Of a DNA stretch of 64,000 bases, positions 18,556-26,464 are shown piece by piece (the first letter of the stretch is position 1; the number at the start of each line of letters is the position of its first letter). Position numbers and translations under genes: made by a program. Source of the stretch: Brevibacterium renqingii (GTDB lineage Bacteria; Actinomycetota; Actinomycetes; Actinomycetales; Brevibacteriaceae); assembly GCF_017808105.1 (NCBI RefSeq), contig NZ_JADBHF010000011.1, positions 1-64,000 on the forward strand, written 5' to 3'. The notes beneath the pieces are model-generated. The model ran no database searches, was not told the origin of the DNA, and saw only the letters and a program-made list of their open reading frames with translations.

Positions 18556-19841
18556 GAGAGTTCCTGTTCGGGTGTGTGGATCCCGGCGGCCAGCGTATTG
18601 CCGGTCTGCGGGTCGATGATGAGGAACGCACCGGCCGGGCCGTGCTCGCGGAAGTCCGGGACCGGCAGGGCGGCGGCGAGCTTGACCTGCGCCAGACCGA
18701 TGTCGTTGCCGGCGAGCACCTCGGCGTCCTCGAGCGCCGAGGTGGCCAGGTTGCGTTTCGCGTCGATGGTGACGATGGCCTTGGCACTGGTCGTTCCGGT
18801 CTTGATGAGCACTCGGTCGCCCGAGCGCAGACCCTCGGCGGTGAAGGGGAACACTTCGGCGCGCAGCTGCCTGCGAGCCGGGGGCAGGGTGCCGCCGGCG
18901 GCGATGACGCTGCCGCGTGCGGTGTCGACGTCATCGGCCAGTCGCAGCGCCACCGACAACGGCGCACCCGCGGATTCGAGCTGCCCGTCGGCGGTGTCGA
19001 TGCCGACCACGGTCGACCGCACCCCTGCCGGGTGGATGTCGATCTCATCGCCGAGGCGGACCCGCCCCGAGGTGATCTGTCCGGCCACGGCCCGGTAGTC
19101 GCGGAAGGCGTCCGGGTCGAGACCGGGGGCCAGTCCGCCCTGCGGTCGCAGCACCGTCTGCACGTCGAGGCGGAAGGGTTCGAGGTCGGCGGTGTCCTCC
19201 TCGGTGCTCGGCAGGGTCTCGAGGAGTTCGAGCAGCGCCGGTCCCGTGTACCAGGGGGTGTTGTCGGAGGCGGCGGCGATATTGTCCCCGGCCAGCGCGG
19301 AGATCGGGATGATATGCGGGGTGTCGAGGCCGATCTCTGCGGCGAGGTCCTTCACCTCCTCGGCGACGGATTCGATCGCGGCCTGGTCATAGTCGAGCAG
19401 GTCGATCTTGTTGACGGCGATGACGACGTTCCGGATGCCCAGCCGGGAGACGACGGTGAGGTGGCGTCGGGTCTGTTCGGTGGGCCGGTTGCGGGCGTCG
19501 ATGAGGACGACGACGGCATCGGCGGTCGTGGCGCCGGTGACCATGTTCCGGGTGTACTGCACGTGCCCGGGGCAGTCGGCGAGGATGAAGGAGCGGCGGT
19601 CGGTGGCGAAGTAGCGGTAGGCGACGTCGATCGTGATGCCCTGTTCGCGTTCGGCCCGGAGGCCGTCGGTGAGCAGCGCGAAGTCGAACTCCCCGCCGAG
19701 GAAGCCGCGTTCGGCGCTCGTGGCGGTCACGGCGGCGAGCTGGTCGGCCAGGATCGCCTTCGCGTCGTGGAGCAGACGGCCGACGAGGGTCGATTTGCCG
19801 TCGTCGACGGATCCGGCAGTGGCGAAGCGCAGGAGTGTCAT
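18552..19841 (-). CDS. cysN: Sulfate adenylyltransferase large (GTPase) subunit
   Basis: A 429-residue translational-GTPase-type protein that drives sulfate activation with CysD. GTP-binding motifs are GSVDDGKSTL (residues 10-19), DCPGH (89-93) and NKID (144-147); the EF-Tu-like beta-barrel domains follow. The chain ends near residue 429 without the APS-kinase extension seen in CysNC, which agrees with direct reduction of APS by the CysH encoded here. The ATG at 19841 overlaps the cysD stop by one base (TGATG); an open frame extending to 20084 is the antisense part of cysD read in another frame and is not used. Confidence 0.95.
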   Translation of the reverse strand: MTLLRFATAGSVDDGKSTLVGRLLHDAKAILADQLAAVTATSAERGFLGGEFDFALLTDGLRAEREQGITIDVAYRYFATDRRSFILADCPGHVQYTRNMVTGATTADAVVVLIDARNRPTEQTRRHLTVVSRLGIRNVVIAVNKIDLLDYDQAAIESVAEEVKDLAAEIGLDTPHIIPISALAGDNIAAASDNTPWYTGPALLELLETLPSTEEDTADLEPFRLDVQTVLRPQGGLAPGLDPDAFRDYRAVAGQITSGRVRLGDEIDIHPAGVRSTVVGIDTADGQLESAGAPLSVALRLADDVDTARGSVIAAGGTLPPARRQLRAEVFPFTAEGLRSGDRVLIKTGTTSAKAIVTIDAKRNLATSALEDAEVLAGNDIGLAQVKLAAALPVPDFREHGPAGAFLIIDPQTGNTLAAGIHTPEQELS

Positions 19842-20782
19842 CAGAAGTACCCGTCCTTCTTTCGGTCTTCCATGGCCGCGGCCGAGATCCGGTCGTCGGC
19901 GCGTGTGGCTCCGCGCTCGGTCACGGTGGTGGCGGCCACCTCGGCGAGGATGGAGTCGATGTCGCTCGCGGTCGATTCGACGGCGCCCGTGCAGCTCATA
20001 TCGCCGACGGTGCGGTAGCGCACGGTGCGGCGGGTGACGGTCTCGTCCTCGCGCGGGGTGGAGAATTCGCCGGTGGCCCACCACATTCCGTCGCGGTCGA
20101 AGACCTCGCGTTCATGGGCGAAGTAGAGCTCGGGCAGGGCGATGTCCTCGCGGGCGATGTAGCTCCACACATCGAGTTCGGTGAAGTTCGAGATCGGGAA
20201 CACGCGCACATGTTCGCCGGGCAGGTGGCGGCCGTTGTAGAGGTTCCACAGCTCGGGGCGTTGGCTGCTGGGGTTCCACCCGCCGAATTCGTCGCGCAGC
20301 GACAGGATCCGCTCCTTCGCCCGGGCCTTGTCCTCATCCCTGCGGGCCCCGCCGAACACGGCGTCGAAGCCGCCGGCGGCGATGGCGTCGAGGAGCGGCT
20401 GGGTCTGCAGGGTGTTGCGGGTGCCGTCGGGGCGTTCGCGCAGCCGGCCGTCGTCGATGTAGTCCTGAACACGGGCCACCGTGAGGTCGAGGCCGAAACG
20501 CTGCGCGGTCTCGTCGCGGAAGCGGATGATCTCCGGGAAGTTGTGGCCGGTGTCGACGTGGAGGAGGCCGAAGGGGATCTTCGCCGGCCAGAAGGCCTTC
20601 GCCGCGAGGTGGAGCACGGTCACTGAGTCCTTGCCGCCGGAGAACAGCAGCACGGGTCTCTCGAATTCGGCGGCGACCTCGCGGATGATGTGGATGGCCT
20701 CGGATTCGAGGACGTCGAGGGTCGACAGGGTTGTCCGGGCCGTTCGGGTGGTCTGGTCGATGGTGGGGTCGGTGATGCTCAT
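19841..20782 (-). CDS. cysD: Sulfate adenylyltransferase small subunit
   Basis: A 313-residue PP-loop ATP pyrophosphatase-family subunit that forms APS from ATP and sulfate together with CysN. Motifs: VLLFSGGKDSVTVLHLA (PP-loop), PFGLLHVDTGHNFPE, FGGARRDEDKARAKER, and RVFPISNFTELDVWSYI near the C-terminus. The ATG at 20782 overlaps the cysH stop by ATGA, so the further upstream codons of the open frame are not used. Coupled on its other side to cysN. Confidence 0.96.
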   Translation of the reverse strand: MSITDPTIDQTTRTARTTLSTLDVLESEAIHIIREVAAEFERPVLLFSGGKDSVTVLHLAAKAFWPAKIPFGLLHVDTGHNFPEIIRFRDETAQRFGLDLTVARVQDYIDDGRLRERPDGTRNTLQTQPLLDAIAAGGFDAVFGGARRDEDKARAKERILSLRDEFGGWNPSSQRPELWNLYNGRHLPGEHVRVFPISNFTELDVWSYIAREDIALPELYFAHEREVFDRDGMWWATGEFSTPREDETVTRRTVRYRTVGDMSCTGAVESTASDIDSILAEVAATTVTERGATRADDRISAAAMEDRKKDGYF

Positions 20783-21516
20783 GTGTGGAGTCCGCATTCT
20801 GTTTTCGTCGTTCCTGCCCAGCGTCCGGCGCGGGGGTCTTCTCCCTCGGCGACGGGACGGGTGCAGGGCTGGCATCCGATGGACGGGTAGCCCTGTGACA
20901 GCAGTGGGTTGACCGGCACGTCGAAGGCTCGTGCGTAGTCGAGGAGGTCGTCGAACGACCAGGCGGCCAGGGGGTTGACCTTGACCAGGCCGTTCTTGTC
21001 ATCGAAGGTGATCAGCGGTGTGTTCGTCCGCGTCGGGGCCTCGTCCCGGCGGACGCCGGTGAACCAGAGCTCGTAGCCGGCCAGCGATCTCTTCAGGGGT
21101 GCGACCTTGCGGCGGGCGCAGCACAGTCCGGGGTCGCGGGCGAAGAGGTCCTTGCCGAACTCGGCGTCCTGTTCGGCCACGGTCTGTTCGGGCAGGACGT
21201 CGACGATGGTGACGTCGACTCTGCGGGCCACCTCGTCGCGGGTGGTGTAGGTCTCCGGGAAGTGGTAGCCCGTGTCGAGGAAGAGGACGTCGACGCCGGG
21301 CAGGTACTGGGCGACATAGTGCGGCAGGGCCGCGTCGGCCATCGAGCAGGCCACGGCGCAGGCGGCGGTGTCGAAGTGCTGCGACACCCAGCGGATGACG
21401 TCGGCAGGGTTGGACTCGGCCACGCCGGCCTCCGGGTCGCCGCCGAGTTCACGGGCGCCCGCCTCGGCGAGGGTCTTGAGTTCGTCGATGGGGCGCTTGG
21501 CAGCGGTCGTGCTCAT
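20779..21516 (-). CDS. cysH: Adenylylsulfate (APS) reductase, 4Fe-4S type
   Basis: A 245-residue thioredoxin-dependent reductase giving sulfite and AMP from APS. The paired cysteines 132-133 (LCCARRK) and C215/C218 (IGCQPC) form the CC...CxxC iron-sulfur ligand set that marks the APS-specific branch rather than PAPS reductases; the catalytic cysteine is in the C-terminal ECGLH. PP-loop-like DTGYHFPETY is at 81-90. ATG at 21516 overlaps the sulfite reductase stop by ATGA. The absence of an APS kinase in the cluster is consistent. Confidence 0.95.
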   Translation of the reverse strand: MSTTAAKRPIDELKTLAEAGARELGGDPEAGVAESNPADVIRWVSQHFDTAACAVACSMADAALPHYVAQYLPGVDVLFLDTGYHFPETYTTRDEVARRVDVTIVDVLPEQTVAEQDAEFGKDLFARDPGLCCARRKVAPLKRSLAGYELWFTGVRRDEAPTRTNTPLITFDDKNGLVKVNPLAAWSFDDLLDYARAFDVPVNPLLSQGYPSIGCQPCTRPVAEGEDPRAGRWAGTTKTECGLHT

Positions 21517-23237
21517 TTCAGTTCCTCCTCGTCGACGCGGTGGGCCCATTCGGAGAACGTCTCGGTCTCGGTCCGGCCGTCGAGGAATCGGCGGACGAGC
21601 TTCTCGACGTAGTCGTTGAGGTCCTCGACGGTGACCTTGAGTCCGCGCACGGTGCGGCCGAGTCCGGCCTCGTCGCGGTCCTGTGAGGCCAGTCCCCCGC
21701 CGACGTGGACCTGGAAGCCGGGGACCTGCTGTCCGTCGTCGGTGGTGACGATCTGGCCCTTGAGGCCGATGTCGGCGGTCTGGATGCGGGCGCAGGAGTT
21801 CGGGCAGCCGTTGAGGTGGAGGCTGATCGGGTGGGGCAGGTCGAGCCCGGCGAGGCGCTCCTCGAGCACGGCGACCGCGTCGGCGGCGGTCTGTTTGGTC
21901 TCGACGATCGCGAGTTTGCAGAACTCGATGCCCGTGCACGCCATCGTCGAGCGCCGGAACAGGTCCCTGCGGCTCGACAGGCCGAGCGCGTCGAGTCCGG
22001 CGACGACATCGTCGACGTCGGATTCCTCGATGTCGAGCAGGAGGATCTTCTGGTGCGGGGTGGTCCGCAGCCGGGTGGATCCGAACTTCTCGGCGAGGTC
22101 GACGACCTGGCCGAGCAGAGTGCCCGAGGCGCGTCCGGCGATGAGGCTGACGCCGATGAAGTACCGGCCGTCGGCCTGCTTGTGCACGCCCACGTGGTCG
22201 CCGGCCGTGAGCGGTTTGTCCGGGGCGGGTCCGTCGGCGAGCTTGAAACCGAGGTATTCGGTTTCGAGGATCTCGCGGAACTTCTCCGGCCCCCAGTCGG
22301 CGAGGAGGAACTTCAGGCGCGCCTTGTTGCGCAGGCGGCGGTAGCCGTAGTCGCGGAAGATCGAGGTGACGCCGAGCCAGGCGTCGACGACCTGGTCGGG
22401 GGCGACCCAGGCGCCGAGGCGTTCGGCGAAGCGCGGCACAACCGACAGGGCTCCGCCGACCCACAGGTCGTAGCCGATGCCGTGTTCGGGGTGGTCGACG
22501 GCGACGAAGGAGCAGTCGTTGATCTCGTGGACGACGTCCTGGCTGGGGTGGCCGGTGATCGCGGTCTTGTACTTCCGAGGCAGGTTCGAGAGGCTCGGGT
22601 CGCCGATGTAGCGGCGGGAGATCTCCTCGATCGCCGGAGTCGGATCGATGAGTTCGTCGGCGGCGATTCCGGCTACGGGTGAACCGAGGATGACGCGCGG
22701 GACGTCGCCGCAGGCTTCGGTCGTCTGCAGTCCGACTGCTTCGAGTCGGCGCCAGATCTCGGGGACGTTCTCGATCTCGACCCAGTGGAGTTGGATGTTC
22801 TGGCGGTCGGTGAGGTCGGCGCTGCTGCGGGCGAATTCGTTCGAGATGTCCGCGATCGTGCGCAGCTGTTCGGTGGTGAGTTTTCCGCCGTCGATGCGAA
22901 TCCGGAGCATGAAGTATTCGTCTTCGAGCTCATGGGGCTCGAGGGTGGCGGTGCGGCCGCCGTCGATGCCGGGTTTGCGCTGCGTGTACAGGCCCCACCA
23001 GCGGAAGCGCCCGTGCAGGTCATCAGGATCGATCGAGGAGAATCCGCCCTTCGCGTAGACCTTCTCGATCCGGTCGCGGACATTGAGCCCGTTGTCTTCG
23101 GCCTTGTCGATCTCGTTCTTGTTCAACGGTTCATGGCCGTCGACCTTCCACTGCCCATTGGACTTCTTCGGGCGCGTCGATTTCCTTGCGGCCCGGTCAC
23201 CAGGGCTCTTCTTGCTCGTTTCCACCTGAGTGGACAT
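21513..23237 (-). CDS. sir: Ferredoxin-dependent assimilatory sulfite reductase
   Basis: A 574-residue siroheme/4Fe-4S enzyme reducing sulfite to sulfide with six electrons from ferredoxin. The cluster-siroheme ligands are the CX5C in ACTGIEFCK and the CX3C in NGCPNSCARIQ; the two ferredoxin-like repeats typical of the family are visible (RWWGLYTQRKPG, LTDRQNIQLHWVEIENVPE). ATG 23237 is preferred because GGAG stands six bases before it; ATG 23243 and TTG 23249 lie too close to or inside that site. It opens the coupled block sir-cysH-cysD-cysN-cobA-fdxA-fprA. Confidence 0.94.
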   Translation of the reverse strand: MSTQVETSKKSPGDRAARKSTRPKKSNGQWKVDGHEPLNKNEIDKAEDNGLNVRDRIEKVYAKGGFSSIDPDDLHGRFRWWGLYTQRKPGIDGGRTATLEPHELEDEYFMLRIRIDGGKLTTEQLRTIADISNEFARSSADLTDRQNIQLHWVEIENVPEIWRRLEAVGLQTTEACGDVPRVILGSPVAGIAADELIDPTPAIEEISRRYIGDPSLSNLPRKYKTAITGHPSQDVVHEINDCSFVAVDHPEHGIGYDLWVGGALSVVPRFAERLGAWVAPDQVVDAWLGVTSIFRDYGYRRLRNKARLKFLLADWGPEKFREILETEYLGFKLADGPAPDKPLTAGDHVGVHKQADGRYFIGVSLIAGRASGTLLGQVVDLAEKFGSTRLRTTPHQKILLLDIEESDVDDVVAGLDALGLSSRRDLFRRSTMACTGIEFCKLAIVETKQTAADAVAVLEERLAGLDLPHPISLHLNGCPNSCARIQTADIGLKGQIVTTDDGQQVPGFQVHVGGGLASQDRDEAGLGRTVRGLKVTVEDLNDYVEKLVRRFLDGRTETETFSEWAHRVDEEELK

Positions 23238-23275
23238 GGTCATCTCCAAACGCTGCGGGGAACCAGTGATGAGTC

Positions 23276-23304
23276 ACGCTACAAGACTTTGGATTGCTCA
23301 ACAA
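23276..23304 (-). promoter_or_regulatory. Candidate promoter of sulfite reductase operon with shared 11-mer
   Basis: On the minus strand TTGTTG (23304-23299) and TAGCGT (23281-23276) are separated by 17 bases and lie about 40 bases upstream of sir. The sequence GTTGAGCAATC (23302-23292) overlaps the -35 and spacer and recurs exactly in front of the chelatase gene. An inverted half-site, ATTCAAC (complement of 23313-23319), lies just upstream, and TGACGTCA stands at 23340-23347. No regulator is identified. Confidence 0.4.
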
Positions 23305-23450
23305 ATTCACGCGTTGAATGGATATCACCGGCCGACATATGACGTCACAGAACCAGGGGCGGCGCTCTCGGGCGGGGCGGCTGGAGGCCCGCCGGCGGCA
23401 GAGGTCCCGCGGGGCGACGGGAGGAGGTGTGCGAGGGACGGGGGTGGCGG

Positions 23451-24308
23451 TCAGTCGCCCAAGACGTCGAGCAGGCGGTCGCGCACGATGTCGACGAGCT
23501 CCGCGGGAACCGCTTGGACTCGGGCCTCGACCGGGTTCTGGGCGGCGCACGTGTCGGGACCCGGGGCGAGCAGGGGCGGGGCAAGGAGGCACTGCTCGCT
23601 GCCTCCTTGCCCCGGGCCGGGGTCGGTCACGAGGGACCTGGCGAGGTCGTCGAAGAAGCCCGGCGCGAGCAGATAGTTGGCCGCGATAAGGCGGGAACCG
23701 TCCGGTCGATTCTGCTCAACAAAGCTCTTGAGCGGCACTCCCCCGCCGGCGAGGAATCCCACCGAGACAGCCCGGCCGAGTTCACTGGCGAGCAGTTCGC
23801 CCATCGCTTCGCAGGACCTGTTCGCACGCTCGTCGCTCGAGCCGGCGGCGGCGAGCACCACCTCGTCGTCCTCACGCAGGGGCGGGAGACGGTCGGCGAG
23901 GATCTTCGCCAGTCGCGCATCGGGGCCGAGGGTCATGGCCAGGCGGACATCGCGGTCGGCGGCGCGCTCGAGGGCCTCGGCGAGGTCGACGTGGACGTGG
24001 TAGCCCGGCGAGAGCAGCAGGGGCACGAGCACCGCGGGGCAGTCGGACGGCAGTCGGTCGATCACCTCGTCGACATCGGGCTGCTGCACATCGACGTGGC
24101 CGAGCACGACTTCGTCGACGAATCCCCGTTCACGCAGGTCGTCAGCGACCGCGGCGGCGAGCGCCTCGATGAGAGCCTGGCCCTGGGCCGATGAGGTCCC
24201 GTGGGAGATGAGCCCGAGCGAAGGCAGACCGGATGCAGACCTCCCTGTCGAGGACGAGCTCGCCGAAGTCGCGGCGGGCGAGCCGGGGGATGAACGGACC
24301 GTCACCAC
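23451..24308 (-). CDS. Sirohydrochlorin chelatase, CbiX/SirB family
   Basis: A 285-residue chelatase-type protein that likely inserts iron into sirohydrochlorin for siroheme. GLISHGTSSAQGQALIEAL is the N-terminal family signature with its active-site histidine, VLVPLLLSPGYHVHVDL carries the second histidine region, and the second half repeats the fold (EVVLAAAGSSDERAN, VGFLAGGGVP, NYLLAPGFFDDLA). GGAAGG sits six bases before GTG 24308, making that the likely start; a GTG two codons upstream abuts the ribosome site. It is 213 bases upstream of sir on the same strand. Cobalt specificity cannot be excluded, but no cobalamin genes are near. Confidence 0.85.
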   Translation of the reverse strand: MVTVRSSPGSPAATSASSSSTGRSASGLPSLGLISHGTSSAQGQALIEALAAAVADDLRERGFVDEVVLGHVDVQQPDVDEVIDRLPSDCPAVLVPLLLSPGYHVHVDLAEALERAADRDVRLAMTLGPDARLAKILADRLPPLREDDEVVLAAAGSSDERANRSCEAMGELLASELGRAVSVGFLAGGGVPLKSFVEQNRPDGSRLIAANYLLAPGFFDDLARSLVTDPGPGQGGSEQCLLAPPLLAPGPDTCAAQNPVEARVQAVPAELVDIVRDRLLDVLGD

Positions 24309-24562
24309 GCCCACCCTTCCGATGATTGCTCAACTGTCCTGTCGATCGCGCCGATGCGGTCCATGTCGATTGCATTCATCCGATCAGGCTATCCGAACCC
24401 GAGCGTCTGGCCTAAACCCGCAGTCACCCGGGCACTTTGGGCGTTCGATGTCATTTTTCGACGCAAAGCGACCGAGTTCGTCAGGAGCCCCTGCCGCATG
24501 GCATTCTGCTCAACAGATTGGATAGTGTGTGCATTCTCAGTGTCTCTCCGAAAGGCAAGCAC

Positions 24563-25471
24563 ATGCGTCAGCTCATCGTCCTCGGCTTCGTCGGCCTCCT
24601 CGCCCAGCTCATCGACGGATCGCTGGGCATGGCCTACGGGGTGACGTCGACGACTCTGCTGCTCGCGGCGGGTACGGCACCGGCGGCCGCCTCGGCGGCG
24701 GTGCACTTCTCCGAATTGGGGACGACCCTGGTCTCCGGCATCTCGCACCACCGGTTCGGCAACGTCGACTGGCGGACGGTGAGCATCCTCGCGGGACCGG
24801 GATTCATCGGAGCTCTCATCGGTTCGACCGTTCTGGCCAATCTCAACGGTGAGGCCGTGACGCCGTGGGTCTCGGGCATTCTGCTCGCCCTCGGCGTCTA
24901 TGTCATCTGGCGGTTCCTCGCCCTGGGCGGTCGACGCCCGACCTTCCGATCACGGCCGAGCGCCGGGATGCTCGTGCCCGTGGGCTTCGTCGGCGGGGCG
25001 CTCGACGCCATCGGCGGAGGCGGCTGGGGTCCGATCGGGACGACGTCTCTGCTGTCGTCGGGGCGTCTGGAACCGCGCAAGGTCATCGGTTCGGTCGACA
25101 CGAGCGAGTTCCTCGTCGCCGTCGGCGGATCCCTGGGATTCCTCATCGCCCTCGGCTCGCAGGGCATCGAATGGACTATCGTGGCTGCTCTGCTCATCGG
25201 AGGGGTCGTCGCCGCACCGTTCGCCGCATGGCTGGTGAAGCTCCTGCCCGCGCGTGTCCTCGCGATCGCCGCCGGAGGCATCATCGTCCTCACGAACGCC
25301 CGCACCATTCTGCTCGCCCTCGGGATGCAACCGACTGCGGTGTGGCTGGTCCTCGGGGCCTTGGCAGTCGTCTGGTTCGCGTTGCTGGTCCGCGTCGCCC
25401 GCCTCGAGCGCCGGGTCTCAGCTGCTCGGGCGGCCGAGGACGCGGCGAGCTCGGTTTCGGTCGGCAGGTGA
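24563..25471 (+). CDS. TauE/SafE family putative sulfite exporter
   Basis: A 302-residue membrane protein with about eight hydrophobic segments arranged as two repeats. Family signatures: GLLAQLIDGSLGMAYGVTST near the N-terminus, GGALDAIGGGGWGPIGTT in the middle, and VIGSVDTSEFLVAVGGS. The ATG at 24563 has AAAGG nearby; the open frame upstream of it has no family similarity. Divergent from the sulfate-reduction genes, it most plausibly exports sulfite or a related sulfur compound (family knowledge plus context). GC-typical codon use. Confidence 0.9.
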   Translation: MRQLIVLGFVGLLAQLIDGSLGMAYGVTSTTLLLAAGTAPAAASAAVHFSELGTTLVSGISHHRFGNVDWRTVSILAGPGFIGALIGSTVLANLNGEAVTPWVSGILLALGVYVIWRFLALGGRRPTFRSRPSAGMLVPVGFVGGALDAIGGGGWGPIGTTSLLSSGRLEPRKVIGSVDTSEFLVAVGGSLGFLIALGSQGIEWTIVAALLIGGVVAAPFAAWLVKLLPARVLAIAAGGIIVLTNARTILLALGMQPTAVWLVLGALAVVWFALLVRVARLERRVSAARAAEDAASSVSVGR

Positions 25472-25575
25472 GGCTCCCGTCGGCGGACTGCGGGCGGGCC
25501 GACGGCCGACGGACTGCGGGCGGCCCGGCTGATCAGGTCCCCGACCGGTGAAGGCTCGCGAACACCCGCCGCTCG

Positions 25576-25635
25576 TTCAACGGGCAGTCAGCTTTTCGCG
25601 GTTGCCTCCTCGCGAAAACCGCATTGGACGTTGAA
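25576..25635. terminator. Nested inverted repeats between convergent genes
   Basis: Inner arms TTTTCGCG (25593-25600) and CGCGAAAA (25611-25618) flank a 10-nt loop. Outer arms TTCAACG (25576-25582) and CGTTGAA (25629-25635) are also perfect complements. The site lies between the convergent tauE-like and sortase genes, so a bidirectional terminator is likely. Nearby, CGGACTGCGGGCGG occurs twice (about 25484 and 25510). Confidence 0.5.
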
Positions 25636-25740
25636 TGAGGGGTTCTCTGGACACGCACGTATCCAAGTGCCCTCCCGACGCCTCGGTCGGGACTTCGGTC
25701 AGGAGGCTGTCTCGTCGGCGGTGTCAGATCAGGACGGGAA

Positions 25741-26430
25741 TCAGCGGGTGTTCCTCAGGTGTCCTGTCACGACGATGTTGTCCTCGTAATGGCCGGTGTC
25801 GTCATCGAAGTCCCCGCCGCATGTGATCAAACGGATCTCAGGGCGGTCGGTGTTGCCGTAGACCCGGTACTCGGGAAAGGAGTCCTTTCCGTAGTCGGTG
25901 ACATCGTCGATCGTGAATTCGGCGGTGGAGCCGTCTTCGCGGGTGACTGAAGCAGTGTCTCCGCGCTCGAGCGCACCGAGTCGGTAGAACACCGCGGGCC
26001 CCTCCGAGGCGGAGTCGACGTGACCGACGATGAGCGCCGGACCGATTTCACCCGGGGTGGGTGAGCGCTCGTACCAGCCAGCGGGCGCGTTCTTGCCCAA
26101 TGGAGGGACTTCCAGCTCGTCACTGTCAGTCAGTCCCAGGTCCATGAGGGTCGTGTCGACATCGATCGCAGGAATCCTCAGACGGGTGGGAGTCGAGGCT
26201 TTCATCCCGGCTGGGTGGTCGTCGTGGGCGTCCGCAGAGGTCCGAGTCTTCGAGGGATCCGATGTCTGTCTGGTCGTGTGATCATTGTTGGAGTCTCCGT
26301 CAGGCTGGGGCGGAGAGTGATCGGCGAGAAGACCGGCAGTGATGAGCGCGACGGCGAGGGCGAGCAGGGTCAGGCCCGCCGCGAACCATGCGATTCTGCC
26401 GCGGCCGGGCCTGCTCTGCTTGCCTTTCAT
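25741..26430 (-). CDS. Class F sortase
   Basis: A 229-residue transpeptidase that anchors surface proteins to peptidoglycan. There is one N-terminal membrane segment (about residues 13-36), a 45-residue polar linker, then the sortase domain with RLRIPAIDVDTTLMDLGL, the histidine in ALIVGHVDSA, and the active-site cysteine in IRLITCGGDFD; the catalytic arginine should be in the C-terminal HLRNTR region or nearby. Class F sortases have this short form and TCGG context. It is 34 bases downstream of a CHRD-domain surface protein on the same strand, its probable substrate. Ribosome site before ATG 26430 is weak (GAGAA). Confidence 0.9.
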   Translation of the reverse strand: MKGKQSRPGRGRIAWFAAGLTLLALAVALITAGLLADHSPPQPDGDSNNDHTTRQTSDPSKTRTSADAHDDHPAGMKASTPTRLRIPAIDVDTTLMDLGLTDSDELEVPPLGKNAPAGWYERSPTPGEIGPALIVGHVDSASEGPAVFYRLGALERGDTASVTREDGSTAEFTIDDVTDYGKDSFPEYRVYGNTDRPEIRLITCGGDFDDDTGHYEDNIVVTGHLRNTR

Positions 26431-26464
26431 ATTTCTCGTCGTCCTGTCTCAGCCCCGGAGGTGA

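Noticed and set aside
18576..20626. Long plus-strand frames opposite cysN and cysD
   Set aside because: Antisense shadows of coupled and well-conserved genes.
23279..23338. 19-codon upstream ORF before sir as a cysteine attenuator
   Set aside because: The peptide has no cysteine and the frame overlaps the likely promoter; no supporting ribosome site.
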